A DNA stretch of 64,000 nt, from positions 3,410,001-3,474,000 of the forward strand of contig NZ_CP085081.1 in assembly GCF_023243115.1 (NCBI RefSeq), in the 5' to 3' direction. This DNA comes from Sediminicoccus sp. KRV36 (GTDB taxonomy: Bacteria; Pseudomonadota; Alphaproteobacteria; Acetobacterales; Acetobacteraceae). Shown piece by piece: positions 54,835-62,734 of the stretch (the stretch's first letter is position 1; each line of letters opens with the position of its first letter). Position numbers and translations under genes: made by a program. Under the pieces are notes generated by a model. That model worked only from the letters and a program-made list of their open reading frames with translations, was not told the origin of the DNA and did not search any database.

Positions 54835-55644
54835 TCAGCGGCCGGATGCGCCGCGCTGGCGCCGGAACGCCGTCCAGACGAGGCCCAGCAGCGGCATGGA
54901 TTCCACAAAGACCCGCCGCGCATGCATCCGGGGATTGATCGCCAGCCGCCAGAGCCATTCGAGGCCAAGCTTGCGGAACATCAGCGGCGCCCGTCGCACC
55001 AACCCCGTCGCGAAAAGCAGCGAACTGCCGACGGAGAGCCCAAGGCCCCTGCCCCCGCCAGCGCGGCTGACCGCCAGCAGCATCGCCTCGGAGCGCGGTG
55101 CGCCGGTGCAGCTGAAGGTGAAGCGTGCCGGGTGGTCCAGAACGAACTGCACCGCCGCCGCCATGGCCTCGGGGTTTTCACCCAGGCCCATGGGCGGGCA
55201 ATGCTGCACAATGGCCCGGAGCCCGTATTGCTCGGCCAGCAATCCCGGCAATTCCGGCGGGCCGCCGATCACCGTGATCGCGTCATCAGGCTGCACGACG
55301 CCGCGCAGCAAGGCCATCGTCAGGTCACTGCCCGCCGCCAGCTTGATGCGCTGGCCGAAGAACAGCCGGGCCAGGCCGCGCACCACTTGGCTGTCGTTCA
55401 GCACCAGAGTCGCGGCACGGCAGGCGTCACCATAGGCGTAGCCGCGCGCCATCTGTACCAGGTGCTGCGCATTGGGTGTCACGACATAAGCGAAGGGCGC
55501 ATCGGCCGGGCGGGCTGCCAGCCAGGCGGCGGCTTCGGCAACATCCAGATCATCGAATTGCACGATCCCGATGAAGTCCTGGCGACCAAAGGGACGGTCC
55601 TCGCTGACGGATCGCAGCGTTCCGGTTCTCTCCGGCTCCGTCAC
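54835..55644 (-). CDS. WecG/TagA/CpsF (GumM-like) glycosyltransferase
   Basis: A GT26-family glycosyltransferase of about 269 residues. It adds a sugar such as ManNAcA, ManNAc or GlcA to a lipid-linked acceptor on the cytoplasmic side. Motifs: FAYVVTPNAQHLV, LNDSQVVRGLAR, ITVIGGPPELPG, and the acidic/Cys region FTFSCTGAPRSEAML. GTG start chosen because AGGG lies nine bases upstream; another in-frame GTG 18 codons up (55698) is possible. It lies between the sugar transferase and the Wzc-like gene and is the only recognisable sugar-to-lipid glycosyltransferase besides the priming enzyme. Confidence 0.82.
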   Translation of the reverse strand: MTEPERTGTLRSVSEDRPFGRQDFIGIVQFDDLDVAEAAAWLAARPADAPFAYVVTPNAQHLVQMARGYAYGDACRAATLVLNDSQVVRGLARLFFGQRIKLAAGSDLTMALLRGVVQPDDAITVIGGPPELPGLLAEQYGLRAIVQHCPPMGLGENPEAMAAAVQFVLDHPARFTFSCTGAPRSEAMLLAVSRAGGGRGLGLSVGSSLLFATGLVRRAPLMFRKLGLEWLWRLAINPRMHARRVFVESMPLLGLVWTAFRRQRGASGR

Positions 55645-55764
55645 TGATCGGGGCCCTGGCGGCACGGCCGCGCCACGCGGCAGGGCTGGCCGCGACACCT
55701 GCCTGGGGCACGCTCCCCGCCCGCGGCCGCCACTGGCGGAGCCGGACGGGGATGCGCCGCATGG

Positions 55765-56919
55765 TCAGAAGACATCGCGTCCCATCATGCCACCGGTCAG
55801 CGTCCGGTAGATGATCCGGATATCGAGCCACAGGCTCCAGCGCCGGATGTAGATCATGTCCAGCGAAACGCTGCGCGCCGCCTTCTGCATGGTCTGGATC
55901 CCGCCACGCATGCCGCTGATCTGGGCAAGCCCCGTAATCCCGGGGGCCACGCGATGGCGCGCGCCATATTCCGGAATGACCTGGCTGTAGACGCCATGCT
56001 CGACGCGGTGCGTCGGGATATGCGGCCGCGGGCCAACGATGGACATCTGACCGAGAACGACGTTGAACAGCTGCGGAAGCTCATCCAGGCTCGTCGTGCG
56101 AAGCCAGCGGCCGAGGGGGGTCACGCGCGGATCATCACGCGCCGTCCCACCGCCGCCATCATCCTGCGCGTCAGCGTGCATGGAGCGGAATTTCAGCATG
56201 GCAAAGCGCTGCCCGAGGCGGCCAATGCGGTACTGCCGGAACAAGGCGCCACCCGGGCTCCCCAGGCGGACCGCAATCGCGATGGCCAAAAGAAGCGGCG
56301 TAAGCAGCAGAAGGGCCGGCAGCGCGATCGCGAGGTCAAGCGCGCGCTTGCTCAGATACTGAAGCGGCCCAAGGGGTGCCGGGGCCACCAGCGTGAAATC
56401 CTGGCCCAGAAAGCCTTCCGTGGCAGCGGCATCGCCCCGTCCGCAGAGCAACAGAACGCGGGCGGGCACGGCTTCGACCAGATGGACCAGCCTGGGGGCC
56501 AGCACACGCTGATTTTCAGGCAACTCGATCAGGATGGTGCCCGGCCGCTTGGCATCGGATGCCGCGAGGAAGGCGCGAATGGTGTGATCATTGATATCCG
56601 GCGCATCCAGCGCGAACACCACATTCTTGCCCTGGCGCAGGGCCGCAGCTTCGCTCGCCTGCTGAAAGGCGACGGAGCCGAGGATGGCAACGCGGCTCGG
56701 CCGGCGCCACACCGGCACGCGCACCATCAGCAGGACCAGGAACAGCACCACGCCAGCCACCGTCCACTCGACGATCGGCATGCCCAGCAGGACGAAAACG
56801 CCCAGCGAGATCGCAGCCGTCCCGAGGACGAGCGAGAGGAGGATACCGTGGGCGGACCGCCCGGCTTTGGGGGTATCGCTCCGGATTCGCTCGTTTTTAG
56901 TGGGTATATGTAACGACAT
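55765..56919 (-). CDS. priming sugar transferase (exopolysaccharide initiation)
   Basis: A 384-residue bacterial sugar transferase of the polyprenyl-phosphate hexose-1-phosphate transferase family. Two N-terminal helices (about 25-65), then a Rossmann-like middle, one more hydrophobic segment (about 205-225, KRALDLAIALPALLLL), and the catalytic region with FRQYRIGRLGQRFAMLKFRSM, TSLDELPQLFNV and MSIVGPRP. It transfers the first sugar-1-phosphate to undecaprenyl phosphate. The start MSLHIP has GGAGG eleven bases upstream; an ATG nine codons up is possible. First gene of the minus-strand wecG-wzc-wza-wzy row. Confidence 0.88.
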   Translation of the reverse strand: MSLHIPTKNERIRSDTPKAGRSAHGILLSLVLGTAAISLGVFVLLGMPIVEWTVAGVVLFLVLLMVRVPVWRRPSRVAILGSVAFQQASEAAALRQGKNVVFALDAPDINDHTIRAFLAASDAKRPGTILIELPENQRVLAPRLVHLVEAVPARVLLLCGRGDAAATEGFLGQDFTLVAPAPLGPLQYLSKRALDLAIALPALLLLTPLLLAIAIAVRLGSPGGALFRQYRIGRLGQRFAMLKFRSMHADAQDDGGGGTARDDPRVTPLGRWLRTTSLDELPQLFNVVLGQMSIVGPRPHIPTHRVEHGVYSQVIPEYGARHRVAPGITGLAQISGMRGGIQTMQKAARSVSLDMIYIRRWSLWLDIRIIYRTLTGGMMGRDVF

Positions 56920-57334
56920 GTTCAGCCATGCCTCCGAGTGGATCAATAGCTGAGGATGCCTTAACAGACAACCAGTATGAATACGAGAATTTTTCTCATT
57001 TTTTGTCTATTTTTAAGTTTCGGTGGAATCCCACTCCCCACTCCAGCCCTCCTGCGCGGCGCTGCGCCTGGAAAGCGCGGATTCGAAGGAATTGGGCGCG
57101 TCCCTAAAAAGAGATCGGCTTCGTAAATTTCTCCGCGCGCCCTCATGCATCATGATGCATGGCGCCTGCGGGGGCCTCCGCAGCAACGCAGGCCCAGACC
57201 CGGGCCGCCGCTACGAACGCATCCGCCCGGCAGGGCGCTGCCGCCAGGGCACGGGGAAGCACCGCCCACGGCCATATCTTCGCGATGGGCCGGGGCGAGA
57301 TGGCGGGCGAACGGCGCGCTCGTCGCCCCGGAGT
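56920..57334. other. AT-rich intergenic region upstream of EPS genes
   Basis: A 415-base spacer between the Bug (2) stop and the sugar transferase start, the longest non-coding gap in the window. The segment 56950-57020 is strikingly AT-rich for this genome, with gagaatttttctcattttttg that can fold as a small hairpin followed by a T-run on the plus strand. An 18-bp palindrome lies further up. These features suggest the promoter and regulatory region for the exopolysaccharide genes. I see no gene in it. Confidence 0.6.
57144..57161. promoter_or_regulatory. 18-bp perfect palindrome
   Basis: The sequence catgcatcatgatgcatg equals its own reverse complement over all 18 bases. It lies about 225 bases upstream of the sugar transferase start. 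A palindrome of this size in a G/C-rich genome is unlikely by chance and fits an operator for a dimeric regulator of the exopolysaccharide genes. Confidence 0.5.
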
Positions 57335-58297
57335 TCAGTTCAGCGGCACTTCCATCCGGCTCAGGATGGGCCGCCAGACTTCCAATTGCGTGGCCAGGAA
57401 CCTGCCGAACTCGGCAGGGCTGCTGCCCACGACGAATTGCCCGTCATTGGTCAGGCGCTCGCGGATCCGTGCGTCACCCAGGGCCGCCACGGCCGCGGCG
57501 TTCAGCGCCTCGATCGCGGCGGGCGGCGTGCGGGCGGGGACCAGCAGGCCGAACCAGCTCAGCGCATCCAGCCCGGGCGCGAATTCCGCGAAGGAGGGGA
57601 CATCCGGCGTCGAGGGCACGCGCTGGGCGCTGGTCCAGCCCAGGATGCGGCCCTGGTTGTTGCGCAGCACCGGCAGCGCCGTGCTGCCCGCGACCACGAG
57701 AAGGTCCAGCGTACCCGCCAGGAAGTCGTTGAGCTGCGCGGCATCCCCGCGATACGTCACGTCCTGCATGGTCACGCCCAGCCGCTCCAGCACCATCAGC
57801 ATGGCGACGTTGGTCAGCGTCGTCGGCCCATTCGTGCCGTAGGTGATGCGGCCAGGCCGGGCGCGGGCAGCCGCCACCAGGGCGGGGATGTCGGCCGGGC
57901 CGTCATGGCGCGCGATCACGGCAAAGGGGAAGGTGGTCGCCAGCGTGACCGGCGCGAAATCCTCCAGCTTGTATGGCAGGTTGCGCTGGATGATCGGGTT
58001 CACCGTCAGTGTGGTGCCGGCGGCCATGAGCAGCGTATGGCCATCCGGCTGGGCGCGTGCGGCGGCTTCGGCGCCCACGATGGTGTTGCCGCCGGGGCGG
58101 TTTTCCACCTGGACGGCGCGGCCCAGCGTCTGGGTCATGCGCTCGGCCAGCAGCCGCGTCAGGATATCGGTGCTGCCGCCGGGGGCGAAGGGCACGATGA
58201 TGGTGATGTTGCGCTGCGGAAAGCCGCCCTGCGCAAGGGCTGGCGCCGCCAGCAGGGAAAGCGAGACGCCAAGGCTGCGGCGCGTGATGTTGGACAT
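57335..58297 (-). CDS. Bug/TctC-family periplasmic solute receptor (2)
   Basis: A 320-residue receptor. Signal peptide MSNITRRSLGVSLSLLAAPALAQ with a twin-Arg-like start; mature part FPQRNITIIVPFAPGGSTDILTRLLAERM, then VQVENRPGGNTIVGAEAAARAQPDG and YKLEDFAPVTLATTFPF. AGGAGG lies right upstream of the ATG. It is divergent, over 71 bases, from the ABM-amidohydrolase-Rieske genes, so it may capture the substrate of that pathway. No TctA/TctB membrane genes are in the window. The open frame continues upstream antisense to the catabolic genes but that is a compositional effect. Confidence 0.9.
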   Translation of the reverse strand: MSNITRRSLGVSLSLLAAPALAQGGFPQRNITIIVPFAPGGSTDILTRLLAERMTQTLGRAVQVENRPGGNTIVGAEAAARAQPDGHTLLMAAGTTLTVNPIIQRNLPYKLEDFAPVTLATTFPFAVIARHDGPADIPALVAAARARPGRITYGTNGPTTLTNVAMLMVLERLGVTMQDVTYRGDAAQLNDFLAGTLDLLVVAGSTALPVLRNNQGRILGWTSAQRVPSTPDVPSFAEFAPGLDALSWFGLLVPARTPPAAIEALNAAAVAALGDARIRERLTNDGQFVVGSSPAEFGRFLATQLEVWRPILSRMEVPLN

Positions 58298-58368
58298 GGT
58301 TTTCCTCCTGTTATGGCGTGATATGCCACCCCTCGCGGCTAAGCGCGAGCGGCCCGGAGGAAACCCGC

Positions 58369-58680
58369 ATGCCCAAGATCGCCCTGGTTGTGGAGTTCGA
58401 GGTCCGGCCGGGAGCGCATTCCGCGTTGCTGGCCCTGATGCGCGGCCATGCCGCCGCCTGCCTCGCCGAGGAACCCGGCTGCGAGCGCTTCGACGTGCTG
58501 GAGGTGCTGGACGCGGCTGGCATGCCCGACACTGGGCGCCTGATGCTGTATGAGGTCTTCGCCGATGCGCCAGCGCGGGCGGCGCATTGGGCCAATCCGC
58601 GCCATGAGGCGACGAAGGCCGCCTTCGCCCCTTTGATCCTCGGCCGCTCCTCCCGGGTATGCCACCTCGCCCCCGATTGA
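58369..58680 (+). CDS. ABM-domain (antibiotic biosynthesis monooxygenase-like) protein (1)
   Basis: A 103-residue dimeric ferredoxin-like alpha/beta barrel protein. It starts KIALVVEFEVRPGAH, has EEPGCERFDVLEV and MLYEVFADAPARAAHWANPRHEA, all typical of ABM quinol/heme-type monooxygenases and YgiN-like proteins. These oxidise phenolic or quinol substrates without cofactor, or act as small-molecule binding proteins. GGAGG lies eight bases upstream. It is the first gene of the plus-strand module and a close paralogue of the next gene. Confidence 0.85.
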   Translation: MPKIALVVEFEVRPGAHSALLALMRGHAAACLAEEPGCERFDVLEVLDAAGMPDTGRLMLYEVFADAPARAAHWANPRHEATKAAFAPLILGRSSRVCHLAPD

Positions 58681-58735
58681 CGGGGCGCGCCGGAGGGGCC
58701 GCAATGCGCTTCGCCAGAAACGGAGGAAGCCAAAC

Positions 58736-59035
58736 ATGTCCAGGATCGCCCTCGTCGTCGAATTCCAGCTCAAGCCGGGTGCGCATGCCGCCTTCGATGC
58801 CATCATCCGCGACCATGCGGCGGGCACCCTCGGCGATGAGCCGGGCTGCGAGCGGTTTGACGTGCTGCAGCCGAAGTCCAAGGAGGGCCCGGACCTCACC
58901 CGCGTCATGCTCTATGAGGTCTATGCCGATGACGCGGCCTTCAAGGCGCATACGCAAAACCCGCGCCTCGCCCGCACCCGTGCCGCCTATGAGCCGCTGA
59001 TCGAGGGCCGGACCATCCATATCTGCGCGCTGTAA
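58736..59035 (+). CDS. ABM-domain protein (2)
   Basis: A 99-residue paralogue of the preceding ABM protein. Shared segments include RIALVVEFQLKPGAH, DEPGCERFDVLQ and VMLYEVYADDAAFKAHTQNPR, so the pair arose by tandem duplication and may form a heterodimer or act on successive intermediates. GGAGG precedes the ATG. Followed after 87 bases by two amidohydrolase genes. Confidence 0.87.
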   Translation: MSRIALVVEFQLKPGAHAAFDAIIRDHAAGTLGDEPGCERFDVLQPKSKEGPDLTRVMLYEVYADDAAFKAHTQNPRLARTRAAYEPLIEGRTIHICAL

Positions 59036-59122
59036 GGCGAGGCCTGCGGCGGTCACGGGCGGCGGCTGATCGCTTCCCGACCGGCGCCGCGCGTGCCAAG
59101 CTCGCGCCAGAGGAAACGAGCC

Positions 59123-60190
59123 ATGGAACTGCCCTCGGGCGCGATTGACGCCGATCTTCACCCGATGGTGCCCGGGCTCGCCGCCCTCGCGCCCTATCTG
59201 CCGGAGCTTTGGCGGGACCAGATCAGCCTGCGCGGGATGGAGGGCTTTGACACGCAATCCTATCCGCCCAATGCGCCCAAATCCGTCCGCGCGGATTGGC
59301 GGCCGGGGGGCGAATGGCCAGCCTCGCGCATCGGGTTGCTGCGCGAGCAGGTGCTCGATCCCTGGCGGATTTCCCGCGGCATCGTGACACCACTGTATGG
59401 CGTACAACTCGTCTTCAACGAGGATATGGGCAACGCCTTCACCTCGGCGCTGAATGACTGGACGCGCGCCGAATGGCTGGATGCGGACCCGCGTCTCGCC
59501 GGCTCCATCATCCTGCCCATGTTCAACGCGGATCATGCGGTGGCGGAGATCGAGCGTTGCGCGCCAGACCCCCGCTTCGTCCAGGCCATGGTGCTCGTGA
59601 TGGGCGAAACCCCGCTCGGCCGGCGGCACAATTGGCCGGTCTTCGAGGCGCTGGTGAAGCATGGCCTGCCGCTCGCGATCCATGCGGGCAGTTGCTACCG
59701 CAACCCGGTCACTTCGCTCGGCTGGCCCTCCTGGTATGCGGAGGATTACGCGGCCAATCAGCAGGCATTTCAGAGCACCCTCGCCTCCCTCATCACCGAG
59801 GGCGTCTTCGTGAAATTCCCGACGCTGAAGGTGGTGCTGCTGGAATCCGGCGTCTCCTGGCTGCCGGCCTTCCTCTGGCGCCTGGTGAAGGGCTGGAAGG
59901 GCGTGCGCTTCGAGGTGCCCTGGCTGGACCGCAATCCCTTCGACGTGGTGCGTGAGAATCTCCGCCTGTCCATCCAGCCCTTCGATGCGCCGGAGGATGC
60001 CGAAACCGTCCAGCGCGTGATGGAACATCTGGGGAGCGACGAGATGCTGCTGTGGTCGAGCGACTGGCCGCATTGGCAATTCGATGGACCGCCGCGCCTG
60101 CCGCCTGGCCTGGACGCTGGCCTCGTCCGGAAAATCTGCGTGGAGAACGCGCTTTTCACCTATACTCGGCTGTCCCTGGAGACCGTCTGA
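59123..60190 (+). CDS. amidohydrolase family (decarboxylase/hydrolase) protein (1)
   Basis: A 355-residue metal-dependent barrel protein of the amidohydrolase_2 family (ACMSD, LigW, LigJ-like). The N-terminal metal site reads DADLHP (9-14), with Asp instead of the first His of HxH, as in one subgroup. Further landmarks are the PLAIHAGS segment, LLESGVSWLPAFLWRLVKGWK, and the catalytic Asp in LWSSDWPHWQFD. Members decarboxylate or hydrolyse aromatic and oxo-carboxylic acids. GAGGAAA precedes the ATG. It ends in a TGATG overlap with its paralogue. Confidence 0.85.
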   Translation: MELPSGAIDADLHPMVPGLAALAPYLPELWRDQISLRGMEGFDTQSYPPNAPKSVRADWRPGGEWPASRIGLLREQVLDPWRISRGIVTPLYGVQLVFNEDMGNAFTSALNDWTRAEWLDADPRLAGSIILPMFNADHAVAEIERCAPDPRFVQAMVLVMGETPLGRRHNWPVFEALVKHGLPLAIHAGSCYRNPVTSLGWPSWYAEDYAANQQAFQSTLASLITEGVFVKFPTLKVVLLESGVSWLPAFLWRLVKGWKGVRFEVPWLDRNPFDVVRENLRLSIQPFDAPEDAETVQRVMEHLGSDEMLLWSSDWPHWQFDGPPRLPPGLDAGLVRKICVENALFTYTRLSLETV

Positions 60191-61299
60191 TGAACGTCAT
60201 CCGCCCCCAAGCCGCTCCCGGCAGGCCACTGGCCGCGACCCAGGGCATGATTGACGTGGATATCCATCCGCGCCCGCGCTCCATCCGCGACTATGAACCC
60301 TGGCTTTCGGCCGAGATGCGGGAGCGGCTCAATACCTTCGGCATCCGCCCGCGCCATGGCTTCGTGAAGGGCACGCCCTATTTCAAGTCGCAGCCGCTGG
60401 CCTGCCGCCGCGATGCCTGGCCCGAGAACGGCACGCCCGCCAGCGACCTCGCTTTCCTGCAAAGCCAGATGCTGGATTTCCACGGCATTGACGTGGGCGT
60501 GCTGAACCCGCTGCAACCCACCGCGCAGGGCGACCAGAACAACCCTTTCTCCGTCGCCATGGCGCATGCGGTGAATGAATGGCAGCTGGCTTCCTGGGTG
60601 GATCGCGATGCGCGGCTGCGCGCCAGCATCGTCGTCCCCTATGAGGACCCGGAGGCGAGTGCGCGCGAAATCCGGGCGCGCGCCGGTGATCCGCGCTTCT
60701 GCCAGGTGCTGCTGATGAGCCGCACCTCCCACCCGCTCGGCAATCCGAAATACTGGCCCGTCTTCGAGGCCGCGCAGGAGGTGGGGCTGCCCGTCGGCAT
60801 CCATGCCTTCGGCTATAGCGGCTGGGCCATGACCAATGGCGGCTGGCCCAGTTTCTATATCGAGGAGGTGAGCGAGCACGCCACCTCCTGCCAGTCCCTC
60901 GTCAATTCGCTGGTGATCGAGGGCGTGCTGGAGCGTTTCCCCAGGCTGCGCATCATCCTCATCGAATGCGGCTTCGGCTGGCTGCCAAGTGTAGCGTGGC
61001 GGCTCGACAAGCATTGGTCCTCGCTGAAAAGCGAGTTGCCGACGATGCAGCGCCTGCCCTCGCAGCAGATCTGCGACCAGATCTGGGTCAGCACCCAGCC
61101 TATCGAGGAGCCGGTGCGGCCCGAGCAGCTGCTGGACTGCATGGGCTGGATCGGCTGGGAGAAGATCCTCTACGCCAGCGATTATCCGCATTGGGATTTC
61201 GACGATCCGCGCACCGCGATCCCGAGCTTCATCCCCGAGGCGAAGCGCGCCGCGATCTATGGCGGCAATGCGCGCAAGCTCTACGGGTTCCATGGCTGA
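60190..61299 (+). CDS. amidohydrolase family (decarboxylase/hydrolase) protein (2)
   Basis: A 369-residue paralogue of the preceding protein. Matching landmarks: DVDIHP (22-27), PVGIHAFG, LIECGFGWLPSVAWRLDKHW, and LYASDYPHWDFDDP. The two share architecture over the full length but differ clearly, so they may form a heteromer or catalyse separate steps. ATG shares its A with the upstream TGA. A Rieske protein gene follows after 20 bases. Confidence 0.87.
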   Translation: MNVIRPQAAPGRPLAATQGMIDVDIHPRPRSIRDYEPWLSAEMRERLNTFGIRPRHGFVKGTPYFKSQPLACRRDAWPENGTPASDLAFLQSQMLDFHGIDVGVLNPLQPTAQGDQNNPFSVAMAHAVNEWQLASWVDRDARLRASIVVPYEDPEASAREIRARAGDPRFCQVLLMSRTSHPLGNPKYWPVFEAAQEVGLPVGIHAFGYSGWAMTNGGWPSFYIEEVSEHATSCQSLVNSLVIEGVLERFPRLRIILIECGFGWLPSVAWRLDKHWSSLKSELPTMQRLPSQQICDQIWVSTQPIEEPVRPEQLLDCMGWIGWEKILYASDYPHWDFDDPRTAIPSFIPEAKRAAIYGGNARKLYGFHG

Positions 61300-61319
61300 A
61301 CGGCGAAGCGGAGGCTGAC

Positions 61320-61715
61320 ATGCGCCATGTGGTCGGCCCCGTCGCCGAGATCCCGCCCGGCGAACGCCGCCTGGTCGAGGCCAATGGCAAGCGTGTCGTG
61401 GTCTTCAACCTGGGTGGCGAATTCTTCGCCCTCTCGGATCGCTGCCCGCACCAGGGAGGCTCCCTGGCGCTTGGGCCCGTGATGGGGTTGGTGGAAAGCC
61501 CCGGCCCTGGCGAATACAGCTACGGCCGGGCCGGCGAGATCATCCGCTGCCCCTGGCATGCCTGGGAGTTCGACATCCGCACCGGCAAGTCGCGCTTCGA
61601 CCCGCGCCGCATGAAGGTGCGCGCCTTCCCCGCCTGCGTGGAGAAGGGCGAGGCGCTCCAGGCGGAGACCTTCCCCGTGCGGGTGGAGGAAGATTACGTG
61701 GTGGTCGAAGTCTAG
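61320..61715 (+). CDS. Rieske [2Fe-2S] ferredoxin-like protein
   Basis: A 131-residue Rieske protein. Iron-sulphur ligands are Cys42 and His44 in CPHQGG and Cys77 and His80 in CPWHAWEF. An insertion of about 20 residues (VESPGPGEYSYGRAG) between them is typical of Rieske proteins associated with amidohydrolases. It has no membrane anchor, so it is a soluble electron carrier or a sensor-like partner. GGAGG lies upstream of the ATG. No oxygenase alpha subunit or reductase is present in the window. Confidence 0.9.
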   Translation: MRHVVGPVAEIPPGERRLVEANGKRVVVFNLGGEFFALSDRCPHQGGSLALGPVMGLVESPGPGEYSYGRAGEIIRCPWHAWEFDIRTGKSRFDPRRMKVRAFPACVEKGEALQAETFPVRVEEDYVVVEV

Positions 61716-61729
61716 CGCAGGCGCGGCGG

Positions 61730-62470
61730 CTAGAACTTCGGCAATTCCGGCGCCGGCGCGACGATGGGCGCATCATGCCCCGCGAATTGCGCCCGCATCG
61801 CGACCATGAACGCGGGCAGCCTCGCCTCCAGCCAACCCGCGATGCGGGGCGCCTGGTCGTGGCGGGCAAGCACGAATTTCGCCGCACCCGAAAGGCTCTC
61901 CCGATCCAGGACGCAGGCCACCTGCCAGTCGGGGTGGGCATCCAGGAAGCGCTGCACGGTGAGGATCAGCAGCGGATAGATCGGGTGCAGCATGTCATCG
62001 AGCACGATCAGCCCATCCGGCCGTACCACCTGCACGGCCAGGGCAAGGTCGGCGGTGAGCGCGCCATCCGTGTGATCGCCATCCACATGGATGATGCGGG
62101 CCTTGCCGCCGAGTGCCGCCAGGATTTCGGCCGGGGCCAATATCCTGGAGTCGCCGCGCCAGATGGTGTGCGCCGCCACATCAACGCCCATCGCCGCCAT
62201 GTTGGCGCGCAATCGCTGCTCCACCTGGTCATCCGGCCAGTCGAAGGAATCGGCACCAAAGAGCCGTTCGCCAGGTGCCAGCGAAAGCCCCATGGCGATG
62301 AAGAAGCGCCCCTCGAAGGTGCCGATCTCGGCGGCCCCGCCGGTGATGCCCGCGGCGGCCTGGGCCGCCATGAGATGCGCCACCACCCGCGCCGCGAAGC
62401 GGGAGGACATGCCGCGGATGCGCGCATAATCCCTATCGAGATAGGATTCGAGCCTGGGCGAAAGCATCAC
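61730..62470 (-). CDS. class I SAM-dependent methyltransferase (Methyltransf_24-like)
   Basis: A 246-residue protein with AAEIGTFEGRFFIAMGLSLAPGE (SAM motif), LFGADSFDWPDD and ARIIHVDGDHTDGALTADL, followed by LIVLDDMLHPIYP. Such proteins often lie in glycan or lipopolysaccharide regions. The substrate is unknown. Two ATGs one codon apart are possible. It is convergent with the Rieske gene (14 bases) and follows the acyl-CoA dehydrogenase gene on the same strand over a 288-base spacer with three hairpins. Confidence 0.8.
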   Translation of the reverse strand: MMLSPRLESYLDRDYARIRGMSSRFAARVVAHLMAAQAAAGITGGAAEIGTFEGRFFIAMGLSLAPGERLFGADSFDWPDDQVEQRLRANMAAMGVDVAAHTIWRGDSRILAPAEILAALGGKARIIHVDGDHTDGALTADLALAVQVVRPDGLIVLDDMLHPIYPLLILTVQRFLDAHPDWQVACVLDRESLSGAAKFVLARHDQAPRIAGWLEARLPAFMVAMRAQFAGHDAPIVAPAPELPKF

Positions 62471-62584
62471 GCACCCCCTGCGCCGTCCTGGATGATCCAG
62501 CCGGCGCGCGCCTTTCAGCCACAGCCATGCCGGAAAGGCAAAGCGACGGCGGGAAGAAGCTGCTGAAGAACCATCGCGATGGGA

Positions 62585-62604
62585 TCGAGGGGCCAGCCCC
62601 TCGA
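62585..62604. repeat. 8-bp stem inverted repeat
   Basis: Stem tcgagggg / cccctcga with a four-base ccag loop. Part of the hairpin array downstream of the acyl-CoA dehydrogenase; role uncertain. Confidence 0.6.
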
Positions 62605-62611
62605 GCCCCCG

Positions 62612-62631
62612 GCAGGAAACTCGTTTCCTGC
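62612..62631. repeat. 8-bp stem inverted repeat
   Basis: Perfect stem gcaggaaa / tttcctgc with loop ctcg, seven bases from the previous hairpin. Could be terminator- or leader-related. Confidence 0.6.
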
Positions 62632-62711
62632 ACCTTCATCCGTGGATCTGACACATCGAAGATCCAGGGAACCGGGCTTCTTGGTGGGGTTGGCCGCAAA
62701 GCGGAGACAAC

Positions 62712-62734
62712 GCGAGAGGGCAATGCCCTCTCGC
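62712..62734 (-). terminator. stem-loop after acyl-CoA dehydrogenase gene
   Basis: Perfect 10-bp stem gcgagagggc / gccctctcgc with a three-base loop, 24 bases downstream of the dehydrogenase stop on the minus strand. Same GAGAGGG/CCCTCTC core as the hairpin after the FKBP gene. No T-run. Confidence 0.55.

Noticed and set aside
56961..57146. 61-codon minus-strand open frame in the EPS upstream region
   Set aside because: It has no ribosome site, its composition shifts in the middle, and it crosses the AT-rich block; more likely non-coding.
57335..58297. Complete tripartite tricarboxylate transporter
   Set aside because: Neither Bug gene has TctA or TctB neighbours in the window, so only the receptor can be called.
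58298..60079. Upstream extension of the Bug (2) frame, giving a 914-codon open frame
   Set aside because: The real protein starts at a signal peptide preceded by AGGAGG at 58297. The extension is antisense to ABM and amidohydrolase genes and has no protein-like features.
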